Made by a program: the position numbers and the translations under genes
The notes under the pieces: generated by a model
Told to the model about the DNA's origin: nothing
The model's database searches: none
Seen by the model: the letters and a program-made list of their open reading frames with translations, nothing else
Assembly: GCA_002694885.1 (NCBI GenBank)
Contig: NZNM01000163.1
Location: 7,254 to 49,780 of the forward strand
DNA length: 42,527 nucleotides
From: Opitutaceae bacterium
Lineage (GTDB): Bacteria > Verrucomicrobiota > Verrucomicrobiia > Opitutales > Opitutaceae
Direction of reading: 5' to 3'
In this document: positions 8,311-16,863 of the stretch, piece by piece
Position numbering within the stretch: the stretch's first letter is position 1
How the letters are laid out: each line of letters opens with the position of its first letter

Positions 8311-8803
8311 GGGTTGATCCTGCGCACTGGAAAATGGGAGGCAATCTAACTGCCCGCTGCCGTCCGAGGTATGTTTCTCTATTCTCAATTTTTTAGTCTG
8401 CATCATCGCGGGCTTCATTTTTCGTCTAAGTTTCGCTGGATTGAGAAACCCTGATTTTGCGAGAGTTCTGGCACGCTGCCGCCATACCGGTGTCAAGACC
8501 GGTCTCCCAGGGCTTGGCGCCGAAATTTAGCGGTTGGGCTAGCTCAAGCTCCAATCAAGGCGTTGAAAATAGACTGTTTTGAAAACATCCAGCGCGAAGT
8601 ATATACGAGCATCCGAGCAGAGACGCATTTCAATGTAAGTGATCGGCGCAAAACGAGAAGGGTAAAGGGAATCGCCCCGCTTATTTAAAAGATTTTTTGC
8701 GGCGTGTTCATGCGGTTTTGCAAGTGTGAGCATAAGGCGAATATCACGATTGGAGCCATCACTTTGCAACCAACAGAAGAACGTCGATTCCGATTGCCCC
8801 GCG
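8311..8803. other. Intergenic region, no supported gene
   Basis: About 490 bp between the acetyltransferase and the aminotransferase, unusually long for genes of one pathway. Open frames here (for example 8539-8850 on the minus strand) overlap the acetyltransferase and have no recognisable domain. A small inverted repeat, ACCGG-N8-CCGGT, lies near 8487-8504. Confidence 0.55.
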
Positions 8804-9295
8804 CTAGGGCGATTTCGTAGGCAGCGGTCGGGCGGGAACGCCGGCGACAATCGCTCCCGGGGGAACGTCTTTGGTTACGACGCTACCGGCTCCGATCAAA
8901 GCTCCCGCTCCAATTCGGATCCCGCACAGGATTGTAGCGTTGGATCCGAGGGATGAGCCTTTCTCAACAACCGTTTCGACAGTTTCCCAGTCCCCATCGA
9001 CTTGCTGAGATCCATCAGGGTTGGTAGCTCGAGGGAATGGGTCATTCGTAAACATAACCCCGTGCCCAACGAATACCTCGTCTTCGATGGTGACACCCTC
9101 GCAGATAAAACTGTGGCTCGATATCTTGCAGCGCTGGCCTATTCGGGCGCCTTTCTGAATCTCCACGAAGGGCCCGATCTTTGTTTCGTTGCCGATGCTA
9201 CATCCGTAAAGATTTATGAAGTCGCCCAACTGGACATACTTTCCCAGATCAACATCCGTAGCGATTTTCTGTAGCGGGTTTCGTACATCGGTCAT
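8804..9295 (-). CDS. wbpD: Left-handed beta-helix N-acetyltransferase (WbpD-like)
   Basis: About 163 residues made largely of hexapeptide turns: YGCSIGNETKIGPFVEI, ARIGQRCKISSHSFI, VTIEDEVFVGHGVMF and a C-terminal IRIGAGALIGAGSVVTKDVP ending in IVAGVPARP. The buried loop MFTNDPFPRATN is typical of the WbpD/WlbB acyltransferase group. The enzyme would acetylate the 3-amino group of UDP-GlcNAc(3NH2)A using acetyl-CoA. Two starts are possible: ATG at 9295, or TTG at 9310, which would overlap the upstream dehydrogenase stop. The ATG is chosen, but coupling through the TTG cannot be excluded. It directly follows the Gfo/Idh gene. Confidence 0.88.
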   Translation of the reverse strand: MTDVRNPLQKIATDVDLGKYVQLGDFINLYGCSIGNETKIGPFVEIQKGARIGQRCKISSHSFICEGVTIEDEVFVGHGVMFTNDPFPRATNPDGSQQVDGDWETVETVVEKGSSLGSNATILCGIRIGAGALIGAGSVVTKDVPPGAIVAGVPARPLPTKSP

Positions 9296-9306
9296 ATCCG
9301 CATCGA

Positions 9307-10413
9307 TCAATCCAGATTACCAACTTTGAGTAAGGAATTTGAATGATGATAAGGTCGCATGGCGCTCAACGGGGTTAAGCCTGCGCTTCGATTGCCTTTC
9401 AGCCGAACTTCGACTCCATTGAGATTCAACGATTCGGTGGCGGCTTCGAGTACCTTGACGACTTGGGTTCCGGCTTCGCCTGGAGTCCTAGGCGATATCC
9501 CTCTGATGATGCAATCCAAGAAATGTTGGCACTCGTTCCGGAGTGGCTCTGCAGGCTTGACAAAGGGAATTCTGACATCCCCGTGATGATACGCGTAGTG
9601 GAATTCAGCGAATGTGTCGTAATGGGGAGGTCGCTCCACCCGCGCATCGAAGATCCGTATTTTTTCTCGAAGCTCTACATCATCGAACACAGCCATGCCT
9701 TTGCTGCCCACGATTGTAGTTTCTCGAACTTTTCTTGGGTCGATCCAGCTGCTGGTTATAATGGCCGTTTTCCGGCCAGGGAAATTCAGAGACATCGTAG
9801 TCACGTCTTCAACTTCATGCACAACATGCTTGGCACCGCTACAATGAACGCTCACAGGGGCTTCACCAAGCAGGTGAAGAATTATCGAGATGTCGTGAGG
9901 GGCTAGATCCCAAGCAACGTTTATATCGTTATGAAACAGTCCAAGATTGAGTCTCCGAGAGTTTATGTAGCGGATGGTCCCTAAATCCCCGGAGTCAATG
10001 ATCTCTTTAAGTTTAGATACTTCCGGAGAATACAAAAACGTATGGCCTACCATTAGAATAAGGCCTCTTTTGGCCGCAGTCTGAGTCAATTCGACGCATT
10101 GCTCGGACGTAGCTGCTAGAGGCTTTTCGACGAGAACATGCTTACCTGCCTCCAGCGAGGCCATTGCTAGAGGGAAGTGAGAGTGGAGTGGCGTCGCGAT
10201 TGCCACGGCATCGATTTCGCGGTCATACAAGACCGATTCGACGTTTGAGCATGCTTTGGCCTTCGGGTACTGTTGGCTCACCTGGTCGAGACGATCTTTT
10301 TCTAAGTCGCAGACGGTGGCTAACTCGCAGTTGTCGAGAGAGTGGATATTTCTAGCAATATTTGGACCCCAGTAGCCCAAGCCTATCACAGCGACTTTTA
10401 TTTTTTTACTCAT
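9307..10413 (-). CDS. wbpB: Gfo/Idh/MocA-family sugar-nucleotide dehydrogenase (WbpB-like)
   Basis: A 368-residue oxidoreductase with the NAD-binding GLGYWGPNIARN (~11-22) and the family signature HVLVEKPLA (~92-100), whose Lys is catalytic. AWDLAPHDISIILHLL carries the later conserved Asp/His. WbpB/WlbA enzymes oxidise C3 of UDP-GlcNAcA, preparing it for the aminotransferase. The gene lies just downstream of an initiating sugar transferase and immediately upstream of the acetyltransferase, in one leftward transcription unit. The family is certain; substrate is inferred from the complete neighbouring set of WbpA, WbpE and WbpD homologues. Confidence 0.9.
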   Translation of the reverse strand: MSKKIKVAVIGLGYWGPNIARNIHSLDNCELATVCDLEKDRLDQVSQQYPKAKACSNVESVLYDREIDAVAIATPLHSHFPLAMASLEAGKHVLVEKPLAATSEQCVELTQTAAKRGLILMVGHTFLYSPEVSKLKEIIDSGDLGTIRYINSRRLNLGLFHNDINVAWDLAPHDISIILHLLGEAPVSVHCSGAKHVVHEVEDVTTMSLNFPGRKTAIITSSWIDPRKVRETTIVGSKGMAVFDDVELREKIRIFDARVERPPHYDTFAEFHYAYHHGDVRIPFVKPAEPLRNECQHFLDCIIRGISPRTPGEAGTQVVKVLEAATESLNLNGVEVRLKGNRSAGLTPLSAMRPYHHSNSLLKVGNLD

Positions 10414-10471
10414 TGATCCGAGGCAGTCTCGAGGTTAATTCGACGCGAGAAGAGATTTCTTAAACAGAAAA

Positions 10472-11353
10472 TCACCTCTCAAAATCGCGACGGCTGCCTC
10501 GGATAGCCTCGATTTTTAGGACGGGAAAGCGCGCTCCCGTGGAATGGTTTTTGAAAGCCGCAATCGTCTGTTGGGCCAACACTATCGGGGTTCGGAAAAT
10601 AATCGTTAAGTAAGCACGGGCTGATTTGCCTCTCGAGTAGATGACGTCGAGCCTGACCATTTGTCTAAAGGTCAGCCCATTTTTGCCGGAAACCTGCCAG
10701 AGACCAGTCATCCCGGGCAGGGAATCAAAGCGAGCTTTCTCGAGTTCGTTGTATACGTTGTATTCGAACGGCAGGCAAGGCCGAGGCCCGACGATACTCA
10801 TTTCGCCTCTTATGACGTTGATCAGTTGCGGAAGTTCATCGATTGCCGTGGCCCTGAGTAGGCGGCCGAGTGGTATGATTCGAGGGTCTCCGAAGGCATC
10901 CATTTTCAGCATCGGACGATCGTTATCTATCAAGGATTTTGCATGTTGTTCGTGAAATTCGCTTTTGGCTGCGATGTGCATCGTCCTGAATTTGTACATC
11001 GTGAATGGCCTTCCATTTTTCCCAATCCGCTCCTGGCGGAAAATCACGGGCCCTCGCGACGTTAACTTAATCAAGGCGAAGACAGCGATGATTAAGGGCA
11101 TTAGTATGAGTAGGGCGGATATCGCTATAACGAAATCCATACAGCGCTCGCTACGGAAACAGGTGTTGGTATCGGAGGGCTGTAGCAGCTCTAGCTCATT
11201 GTCGAGCACTTGATTACCATTGTCCGCGTTCCTGAAGAACGCGTCGTAAGCAAAGGAGTTGATCTCGAATTCCGAGGGTCTGTGTTGGGAGAAGAGGTTG
11301 TCTTCGGCTGGCTCCATGTTGCGTTCTATGCCTGTCGGCGTCCTAACGTGCAA
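10472..11353 (-). CDS. Short initiating sugar transferase (bacterial sugar transferase domain)
   Basis: A 293-residue phosphoglycosyl transferase with only the catalytic domain. After ~70 polar residues comes CMDFVIAISALLILMPLIIAV (a re-entrant/membrane helix), then PVIFRQERIGKNGRPFTMYKFRTM, DELPQLINVIRGEMSIVGPRP and PGMTGLWQVSGKNGLTF. These are the standard motifs of the WbaP/PglC catalytic core, including the Asp-Glu pair. It transfers a sugar phosphate to undecaprenyl phosphate. The first gene of the leftward run, it is followed 58 bp later by the WbpB-like gene. A start at the internal ATG 11317 is an alternative. The window also holds a second, long initiating transferase at 1-715. Confidence 0.9.
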   Translation of the reverse strand: MHVRTPTGIERNMEPAEDNLFSQHRPSEFEINSFAYDAFFRNADNGNQVLDNELELLQPSDTNTCFRSERCMDFVIAISALLILMPLIIAVFALIKLTSRGPVIFRQERIGKNGRPFTMYKFRTMHIAAKSEFHEQHAKSLIDNDRPMLKMDAFGDPRIIPLGRLLRATAIDELPQLINVIRGEMSIVGPRPCLPFEYNVYNELEKARFDSLPGMTGLWQVSGKNGLTFRQMVRLDVIYSRGKSARAYLTIIFRTPIVLAQQTIAAFKNHSTGARFPVLKIEAIRGSRRDFER

Positions 11354-12049
11354 CGGATTTAAAGCCTCTTAGCGATACTTCGGCGAGGCGACTAGACTGA
11401 TTTGTCCGCAAAGCCTATGGCCCAATCAGGTAATCCCTGAAAAGAAATTCATCAAAGTATAGATTTAGATTGAAAGGATGAGCGAATTCCAATCGCGCGG
11501 CCCAACAGAGAACCGTTGCCATCCACCATATTCCTTTCGCATGCGGGCCTATCCCTCCGGAGCTTAGAGTACGGTTTTCGGTTGTCCCTTACGCTGGCAT
11601 CAATGATACCAAAAAGGGTCCGCGACCGTCGTGCCGCATGTCGTCTGGGGCTAAAATTCAAGCGTACGGCGGCACATCTCTTCGGGCCTCTGACCCGGGT
11701 GAACAGGCTGCCGATGCGGGATTTGTTGGCAATCTGGAATGACCAGAATCGCTTTTGCGGCTGGGAAAGGGCAATAGAAAAGCTAGTCTGATAGCCGTTG
11801 TCAGAAGCCTGACTTTCCGGAGTTCTTATGGCTCAAGGCAAATCTTAATTGGGTGCTCAGAAAGTCTTCTCGAAACGAAGTTAGGCTTTGGTCAGGCACG
11901 AGCTTTCCAATGAATCGCGACCGAGAAATGGGAATCGAAGGGGCTTGTTTGACAGTTGGAAATGGCTTTTCGATGAAAAGTTTTGAAGAAATTCGAGAAG
12001 TATCCGATTTTAAAGGGAGATCGCCGGTCTAAATGCGGTTTAGCAAATC
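11354..12049. other. Divergent intergenic region, no supported gene
   Basis: About 700 bp separates the leftward glycan genes from the rightward UDP-GlcNAc dehydrogenase. Open frames at 11452-11661 and 11516-11791 overlap each other antisense and match no family. A TTGACA occurs at 11949-11954, but the -10 candidate 17-18 bp on is poor. Promoters for both directions presumably lie here. Confidence 0.55.
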
Positions 12050-13336
12050 ATGAAAGTTGCAATCTTAGGTCTTGGATACGTTGGTCTCCCGCTTTCGCTT
12101 CAATTTGCCCGCTCAGGCGTATCTGTCCTGGGGCTGGATATCGATGCTAGAAAGGTAGAGGAACTCAACGACGGTAAAAGCTATATCAAACATATCACGC
12201 CGAATGAGGTTAAGGCTTTGGTGGAAAAGGGGGCGTTTGCCGCCTCTGCAGATTTCAGTCGAGTTGCGGAAGCGGACGCTTCAATCATTTGCGTACCGAC
12301 CCCTTTGAGCAAGAATCGAGAGCCGGACATCTCTTATGTGCTAGATACAGCTAAGGCGATCGGACCCTATCTAGCCAAGGGAAGTCTGGTGGTACTAGAA
12401 TCAACGACCTATCCAGGAACGACGGACACAGAACTTAGGGAGGCTCTGGAAACTGGGTCGGGAATGAAAGCCGGGGAAGATTTTCATTTGGCCTTCTCGC
12501 CCGAACGCGAGGATCCGGGCAACCCCCAAAGTGTAGTTGCCACAATTCCCAAAGTTATAGGCGGCTACACTCCAGCGTGTTTGGAAAAGGCCAAGGAACT
12601 TTATATCAAAGCCTTGCGATCCCTGGTTCCGGTCTCCTCTTGCCGAGCGGCGGAAGCGACCAAGCTCTTAGAAAACATTTTTAGAAGCGTTAACATAGCC
12701 TTGGTTAATGAGCTGAAGGTGATTTACGATTGCATGGGAATAGATGTTTGGGAGGTGATCAACGCGGCCAAGACTAAGCCTTTTGGATACATGCCTTTCT
12801 ATCCGGGTCCTGGTCTCGGAGGGCACTGTATTCCGATCGATCCATTCTACCTAACCTGGAAAGCGCGTGAGTTCGGATACAATACGCGATTCATCGAATT
12901 GGCGGGCGAGATTAATACCTCGATGCCGGAATATGTAGTTCGCAGAACCGCCGATGCCCTCAACGCCCATAAAAAGGCTTTGAATGGCAGCAAGGTTCTT
13001 ATCCTGGGATTGGCTTACAAGCCGAATGTGGATGACGATCGGGAGTCGCCGAGCTACATTCTTTTAGACATGCTCAAGGAAAAGGGCGTCGAGGTTGGCT
13101 ATTACGATCCATATGTGCCCGTGATAAAGTCTACGAGAGAGCACCCCCATTGGGCTGGAACGGAATCGGTAGCTTGGGATGAGGAAACTGTTGGGTCTTT
13201 TGATGCTGTGTTAATCGCAACAAACCACGCTTCGGTGAACTACAATGAGCTTGCTGCTTGGAGTCATTGTATTGTCGATACACGTAATGCGATGGACGGA
13301 ATTGACCTGAACGACGATCAACTTTGGAAAGCTTAG
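12050..13336 (+). CDS. wbpA: UDP-N-acetylglucosamine 6-dehydrogenase (WbpA/TviB family)
   Basis: A 428-residue UDP-glucose/GDP-mannose dehydrogenase family enzyme. The NAD site is ILGLGYVGLPL (~5-15). ESTTYPGTT (~117-125) is the central motif. GPGLGGHCIPIDPFYL carries the catalytic Cys (~260). ILGLAYKPNVDDDRESPS belongs to the C-terminal UDP-binding domain. It oxidises C6 of UDP-GlcNAc to the uronic acid using two NAD+. Length and motifs fit WbpA rather than WecB/Ugd. It stands alone on the plus strand, divergent from the WbpB-D-E genes, and supplies the first step of the pathway those genes continue. Confidence 0.9.
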   Translation: MKVAILGLGYVGLPLSLQFARSGVSVLGLDIDARKVEELNDGKSYIKHITPNEVKALVEKGAFAASADFSRVAEADASIICVPTPLSKNREPDISYVLDTAKAIGPYLAKGSLVVLESTTYPGTTDTELREALETGSGMKAGEDFHLAFSPEREDPGNPQSVVATIPKVIGGYTPACLEKAKELYIKALRSLVPVSSCRAAEATKLLENIFRSVNIALVNELKVIYDCMGIDVWEVINAAKTKPFGYMPFYPGPGLGGHCIPIDPFYLTWKAREFGYNTRFIELAGEINTSMPEYVVRRTADALNAHKKALNGSKVLILGLAYKPNVDDDRESPSYILLDMLKEKGVEVGYYDPYVPVIKSTREHPHWAGTESVAWDEETVGSFDAVLIATNHASVNYNELAAWSHCIVDTRNAMDGIDLNDDQLWKA

Positions 13337-13362
13337 GTCCTAAATCAGGGCTTAAAGTATGT

Positions 13363-13695
13363 TTACAGGCTGGATGGGTTAAGTCTTTCGGTAAGCGTAA
13401 ATTTCAATGCGCTTTCGGATTGGTGATTTAGATGGGTTTGCTTCCTATCCGTCAGTTTAGCCTTAAAACACCGTGAGGGAAGCCCATGTTTCGCGAAATT
13501 AAATCCGAGTTGCCAATTGAGGTGGAGTCGCTTGACCTTGTCGGTTCGCATCATGCCGAACTGCCTCTTCCACCGGTGGAAGGTCTGCTCGCTTATCTGC
13601 TGTTTCTGGTAGACATCCAGGATCGTCTTGTCGGTTCTCTCCGCCTCCCTACGAACGCGGATCTTATGCTCGGTAGTATACCTTTTGCCTTTCAT
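13363..13695 (-). pseudogene. Truncated IS3-type transposase OrfA
   Basis: The first ~50 residues (MKGKRYTTEHKIRVRREAE, then ISEQTFHRWKRQFG) match the helix-turn-helix of IS3-family OrfA proteins, which bind the element's ends. After KVKRL the normal leucine-zipper segment is absent and the rest of the 110 residues is unrelated, so the gene has been broken shortly after the HTH. With no OrfB it cannot support transposition. Confidence 0.65.
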
Positions 13696-13742
13696 TGTAT
13701 GGGTCCTTTCTAAGGGCCCAGACTAACTATTCAAGCGGCTCA
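13363..13742 (-). mobile_element. IS3-family insertion sequence remnant
   Basis: The interval carries the start of an IS3-type orfA and, just upstream of it, a possible terminal sequence beginning TGAGCCGCTTGAA (13742 leftward), consistent with the TGA-type ends of IS3 elements. No orfB or DDE domain is present and the other end cannot be recognised. It lies between wbpA and the second TA module. Confidence 0.5.
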
Positions 13743-13837
13743 GTTTAGCTCGCCTCGACCACATTCACTCTTGTTTTTGGAGGATCACAACTTTGGAAAA
13801 CGACAAGACGCATATGGTAAAGGTCTCCCGGTGTTGC

Positions 13838-13874
13838 TTGACAATTTAGTAAATGTCTACATTGATCTAGACAT
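13838..13874 (+). promoter_or_regulatory. Promoter and palindromic operator of the second TA module
   Basis: A consensus TTGACA (13838-13843) is followed after 17 bp by ATTGAT (13861-13866, a weak -10). Overlapping it is the perfect inverted repeat ATGTCTA (13853-13859) and TAGACAT (13868-13874) around an 8-bp spacer. The ATG follows immediately (13876). A palindrome covering the -10 is what is expected for autorepression by a Phd-type antitoxin. Confidence 0.6.
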
Positions 13875-13875
13875 A

Positions 13876-14109
13876 ATGGATGCATCAATTGTGGATTTAA
13901 GATACAAGACCAAGGAGATTCTCGCGGCTTTGGAGCGTCGAGAAACCGTATCGGTCCTGTACAGAGGGAAACTCAAAGGGACAATAGAGCCTGCGGGAAG
14001 CACTGAAAGCGTTTCCAAGGTCAGAGATCACGAAATGTTCGGATGCTCAAAAGCCCAAAATGAGGGAGTGGATGAAATTATGGAGTCGCTCAGGGGTGGC
14101 CGGGTATAA
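13876..14109 (+). CDS. Phd/YefM-type antitoxin
   Basis: From the ATG at 13876 the 77-residue product reads [20 protein letters not shown], then [16 protein letters not shown], the beta-strand/helix start of Phd-type antitoxins. The longer frame from 13771 would translate the promoter and operator, so it is rejected. The stop codon overlaps the toxin ATG by one base (TAATG), giving tight coupling. The palindrome just upstream is the likely site of autoregulation. Confidence 0.78.
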   Translation: MDASIVDLRYKTKEILAALERRETVSVLYRGKLKGTIEPAGSTESVSKVRDHEMFGCSKAQNEGVDEIMESLRGGRV

Positions 14110-14489
14110 TGCTTTTCGATACTGATATTCTCATTTGGATCCAGCGGAAAAACGAAAAGGCAGCTCGGCTGGTAGATAGAGAGAAGCAACGTTCCATATC
14201 CCTTCAAACCTACTTGGAGCTTATGCAGTGCGCCAAGTCGAAGAACCAACAGCGCCTAACCAGGAATTTCCTCAGAGATTTCATGTTCGTAACCATTCCA
14301 TTGTCGGAGAATATAGGTCATCGAGCTGCGGTTTACATAGATCAATTCAGCGTATCCCGTGGGTTGCGAGCGGGAGATGCTTTGATAGCCGCCACTGCGG
14401 CTGAAGTTGGTATGACTTTGTGCTCTGCTAATACGAAACACTACGCAAGCATACCTGATATCGATTTCAAACCGTTCAGAGTGGCCTAG
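14109..14489 (+). CDS. vapC: PIN-domain toxin (VapC-like ribonuclease)
   Basis: A 126-residue PIN protein: [11 protein letters not shown] has the first Asp, TYLELMQC the conserved Glu, and [13 protein letters not shown] the third acidic position. [12 protein letters not shown] is the C-terminal segment, with Asn where some homologues have Asp, which is common among short VapC proteins. It is expected to be an RNase toxin neutralised by the preceding protein. The pair lies next to an IS3 remnant, and differs in sequence from the other PIN pair at 2072-2730. Confidence 0.85.
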   Translation: MLFDTDILIWIQRKNEKAARLVDREKQRSISLQTYLELMQCAKSKNQQRLTRNFLRDFMFVTIPLSENIGHRAAVYIDQFSVSRGLRAGDALIAATAAEVGMTLCSANTKHYASIPDIDFKPFRVA

Positions 14490-14583
14490 GAAGTTGATTT
14501 AAAGGTTTGGGGCAGAGCAGAAAAGCAAATTCGAGGCCTCTACGCCCTCAGCTTTCCTTGTGCGAATAGCGGTTCATCAATTC

Positions 14584-15042
14584 CTACTCGGCTGGGGCGG
14601 CGGAGGTGTGGTCGTGCAGGATCTTCCAGCCGTCGGGGGTGTTTTCCATGAGGATGGTGAAGAGTCCGGTGGCGTTTCCGTAGTCGCCTTTTCGGTACAG
14701 GCGATAGTGCCCGTGCACTTCGGCCCATTTTGAGGAAAGCGTTTTGACGGCGAGCTCCTCGAACTCGAGGAGGCCCATGGCTTCTTTGCTGGGATAGTTT
14801 TTGCAGTACCGTCGTTTCGTATCCTCCCAGCCCCTACGAACTGTTCCACTTGAGGAAAAGCGGAGGTCTTCCGATTTGACGTAGGTTTCCATGAAGGCTT
14901 CCAAATCGGCGTTGTTCCACGCTTCTACTTGTTCTTCGAGGACGCTGCGGATTGCGGCTTCTTGGTCCGCTGGCGATCCGCAACCGATTAGTATTGTGAC
15001 GAGGATTGTGTAGACGAGGGTTGTTCGAAATGGACTATTCAT
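14584..15042 (-). CDS. NTF2/SnoaL-like lipoprotein
   Basis: A 152-residue protein. Its N-terminus (FRTTLVYTILVTILIGCGSP) is a lipoprotein signal with lipobox ILIGC. The mature part begins with AIRSVLEEQVEAWNNADLEAFM and later has VHGHYRLYRKGDY, TGLFTILMENTPDGWKILHD, the pattern of DUF4440/NTF2-like cone-fold proteins. Members bind small ligands or act as accessory domains, and no specific role can be assigned. It is probably anchored in a membrane facing the periplasm. The gene is convergent with the TA module and transcribed away from the sulfatase region. Confidence 0.75.
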   Translation of the reverse strand: MNSPFRTTLVYTILVTILIGCGSPADQEAAIRSVLEEQVEAWNNADLEAFMETYVKSEDLRFSSSGTVRRGWEDTKRRYCKNYPSKEAMGLLEFEELAVKTLSSKWAEVHGHYRLYRKGDYGNATGLFTILMENTPDGWKILHDHTSAAPAE

Positions 15043-15136
15043 GGGGCGCGTATCGGGTGGGGTTTGTATTGAGATATTGGAGAGTGGTGAGGCTTGTCAA
15101 AACGAATTGGGGTACTGGCCGATCTCCGAGCGGCCA

Positions 15137-15203
15137 TAAATAGTAGAAAAGGCTTCTAGCCTGTTTTCTCTGCTTCTGTGTACAGGCAAGATGCCTGTGC
15201 TAC
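15137..15203 (+). repeat. Dispersed repeat module A (left copy), ending in a REP-like palindrome
   Basis: The stretch begins TAAATAGTAGA, contains GCTTCTAGCCTGTTTTCTCT and ends with the palindrome ACAGGC-AAGAT-GCCTGT followed by CTAC (GTAG on the minus strand). A diverged copy in the same orientation lies at 17204-17270, so the two bracket the sulfatase gene. Confidence 0.7.
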
Positions 15204-15222
15204 TTGTGGGATGGCCGCTTGG

Positions 15223-15268
15223 CTTGCACCGCCCTATCCCGCATTTGCGGGAGTAGGAGTGAGATCGG
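15223..15268 (+). repeat. Dispersed repeat module B (left copy)
   Basis: Contains the hairpin CCCGCA-TT-TGCGGG within a ~46-bp unit running from CTTGCACCGCCC to GTGAGATCGG. The same unit occurs in reverse orientation at 17147-17192. Confidence 0.65.
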
Positions 15269-15301
15269 CCGCTACCCGTTGTTTCCGAAGACTCTTTGAT
15301 T

Positions 15302-15326
15302 GGAGGATCGAGCCGATCCTCCCTAC
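15302..15326 (-). repeat. REP-like palindrome, GTAG type
   Basis: On the minus strand GTAG precedes a perfect 9-bp hairpin, GGAGGATCG-GCT-CGATCCTCC. A close relative lies at 28907-28930. It is 17 bp beyond the sulfatase stop, so it may also affect that transcript's 3' end. Confidence 0.6.
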
Positions 15327-15342
15327 CGCTATTAGTGAATCG

Positions 15343-16863
15343 CTATTTTTGCGTGGCCTCAGGGCTTTTCCACCAGCCGGTGGCGTCCACGGTGCTGGTG
15401 ATGAACCAGTCGGTCAGGTCTTTTCGAAGCGTGTTTTTGGCTTCCGCGTAATCGGGATCGCTCCAGACGTCCTTTAATTCGTCGGGATCGCTTTCCAGAT
15501 CGAAAAGTTGGCCGTTGTCCTTGCCGATGTATTCAATGAGCTTGTACCGCTTGCTGCGAATCATGAGCGAGTGCTTCAGGTCTTGCAGCATTAAATCCTG
15601 TACGTGTTCGGAGAATACATATTCTCGCTCCTCGGCATCGGGCCGGTTTTCGAGAAACGGTAGTAGGGACTGGGCTTCGGTTTTTGCGTTGGGTTGAACA
15701 CCGGCCAATTCGAGTACCGTTGGGCCGATGTCGAACCATTGGGTAAGGGCATCGATGCGGCGATTTCCTTCAAATCGATCCGGGCTCCAAACGACGAGCG
15801 GCACGCGGACGGATTGATCGTACATAGTCCACTTTTCCACCAGGCCGTGGTCGCCCAGGCAGTCACCGTGGTCGGAAGTGAATATAACGACGGAATCCTC
15901 AAGTAGACCCACTTCTTCGAGACGGTCCATGATGCGGCCCACTTGCTCGTCGATCATAGTCACATTTGCCATGTAGTAGGCTCTCTGCAGCTTCCGGGCT
16001 TCATCGGAGGCATTGGGATCGAAATCGATGGAGTCGGCGAACCGCTGGGTGAGGCGCTTCCTGAATGAGTGGAGCGTCTCCGGCTGGGCATCCATTTCTT
16101 CTTGGGTAACGGGAAGCATGGGAAGGTCTTTCTCCATGTACTCCTTGGTATAGCGCTCGATAGGATCGAACGGGGGATGCGGCCCAGGGAATCCGATTTC
16201 CAGAAAGAGTGGCTCGTCATCCAGGGATGGTCGCTTCTCCTTGTCGATCCACTGCATCAGCTTCGATTGGTCGGCTGCCCAAGGAGACTTGTTGATCCAT
16301 CGTAGGGCGAGGTCTCCGATAAAAACGTCCGGATGGAGATCGTCGGGCAATTTCCACTCGTAGGCCCCTTGCCGCTCCTTGGTGTCGGGCCAATCTTTGT
16401 AGAACGGCTTTTCTGGGCGATCGAATCCTCGTTGGTCCAGGGCTTTGTCCCACTCATCCTCGAAAATGTGCGGGTTCTTCTTCCACATGAGCTCAGACTC
16501 GCGGCGCTGCTTGTTCTCGACGACAAAGCGCTCGTGGAATCCATGCAGCTCATTGTAGGGATCGGCGTGCATTTTGCCGATGTTGACGCAATAGTAGCCG
16601 CTATCTTGTAGGTCCTGCACCCAGGTGCGTGGCCAGCGGTCATTGTTTTTCAGGGCGCCTGAGTTGTGAGGGAAGTAGCCGGTGAAAAGGCTAGCTCGAG
16701 ACGGCCCGCAGGAGGGGGAGGTGACATGACATTGGTCGAAAGAGACACCTTCTCGTACAAGCCGATCCGTATGCGGCGTATTCAAGTAAGGGAAACCGAG
16801 CTCCGCGATCGTATCGTAGCGCTGTTGATCCGTAATAATGAGGATGATATTGGGGCGTTTCAT
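15343..16863 (-). CDS. Type I sulfatase (formylglycine-dependent)
   Basis: A 506-residue sulfatase. The maturation signature is SPSCGPSRASLFTG, with Cys52 expected to become formylglycine (CxPxR). Metal ligands appear in IITDQQRYD (Asp12) and in FTSDHGDCLGDHG; GKMH and GFPGPHPPF match other active-site loops. The C-terminus has the usual GQLFDLESDPDELKDV. It hydrolyses sulfate esters, probably of algal or glycosaminoglycan-type polysaccharides. There is no signal peptide and an in-frame stop lies just upstream of the ATG, so the enzyme is probably cytoplasmic and acts on imported oligosaccharides. It is divergent from the Nramp-like transporter and bracketed by repeat copies. No anaerobic sulfatase-maturase or FGE gene is in view. 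Confidence 0.93.
   Translation of the reverse strand: MKRPNIILIITDQQRYDTIAELGFPYLNTPHTDRLVREGVSFDQCHVTSPSCGPSRASLFTGYFPHNSGALKNNDRWPRTWVQDLQDSGYYCVNIGKMHADPYNELHGFHERFVVENKQRRESELMWKKNPHIFEDEWDKALDQRGFDRPEKPFYKDWPDTKERQGAYEWKLPDDLHPDVFIGDLALRWINKSPWAADQSKLMQWIDKEKRPSLDDEPLFLEIGFPGPHPPFDPIERYTKEYMEKDLPMLPVTQEEMDAQPETLHSFRKRLTQRFADSIDFDPNASDEARKLQRAYYMANVTMIDEQVGRIMDRLEEVGLLEDSVVIFTSDHGDCLGDHGLVEKWTMYDQSVRVPLVVWSPDRFEGNRRIDALTQWFDIGPTVLELAGVQPNAKTEAQSLLPFLENRPDAEEREYVFSEHVQDLMLQDLKHSLMIRSKRYKLIEYIGKDNGQLFDLESDPDELKDVWSDPDYAEAKNTLRKDLTDWFITSTVDATGWWKSPEATQK

Noticed and set aside
8539-8850. 103-codon minus-strand frame downstream of the acetyltransferase
   Set aside because: Overlaps the C-terminal coding part of the acetyltransferase by 47 bp and resembles no family.
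11949-11977. Promoter for wbpA from TTGACA at 11949
   Set aside because: The -10 candidate (GATGAA) is poor, so it is not listed as a feature.
13771-13875. Upstream extension of the second antitoxin
   Set aside because: It would translate the TTGACA box and palindromic operator; the ATG at 13876 matches the domain start.
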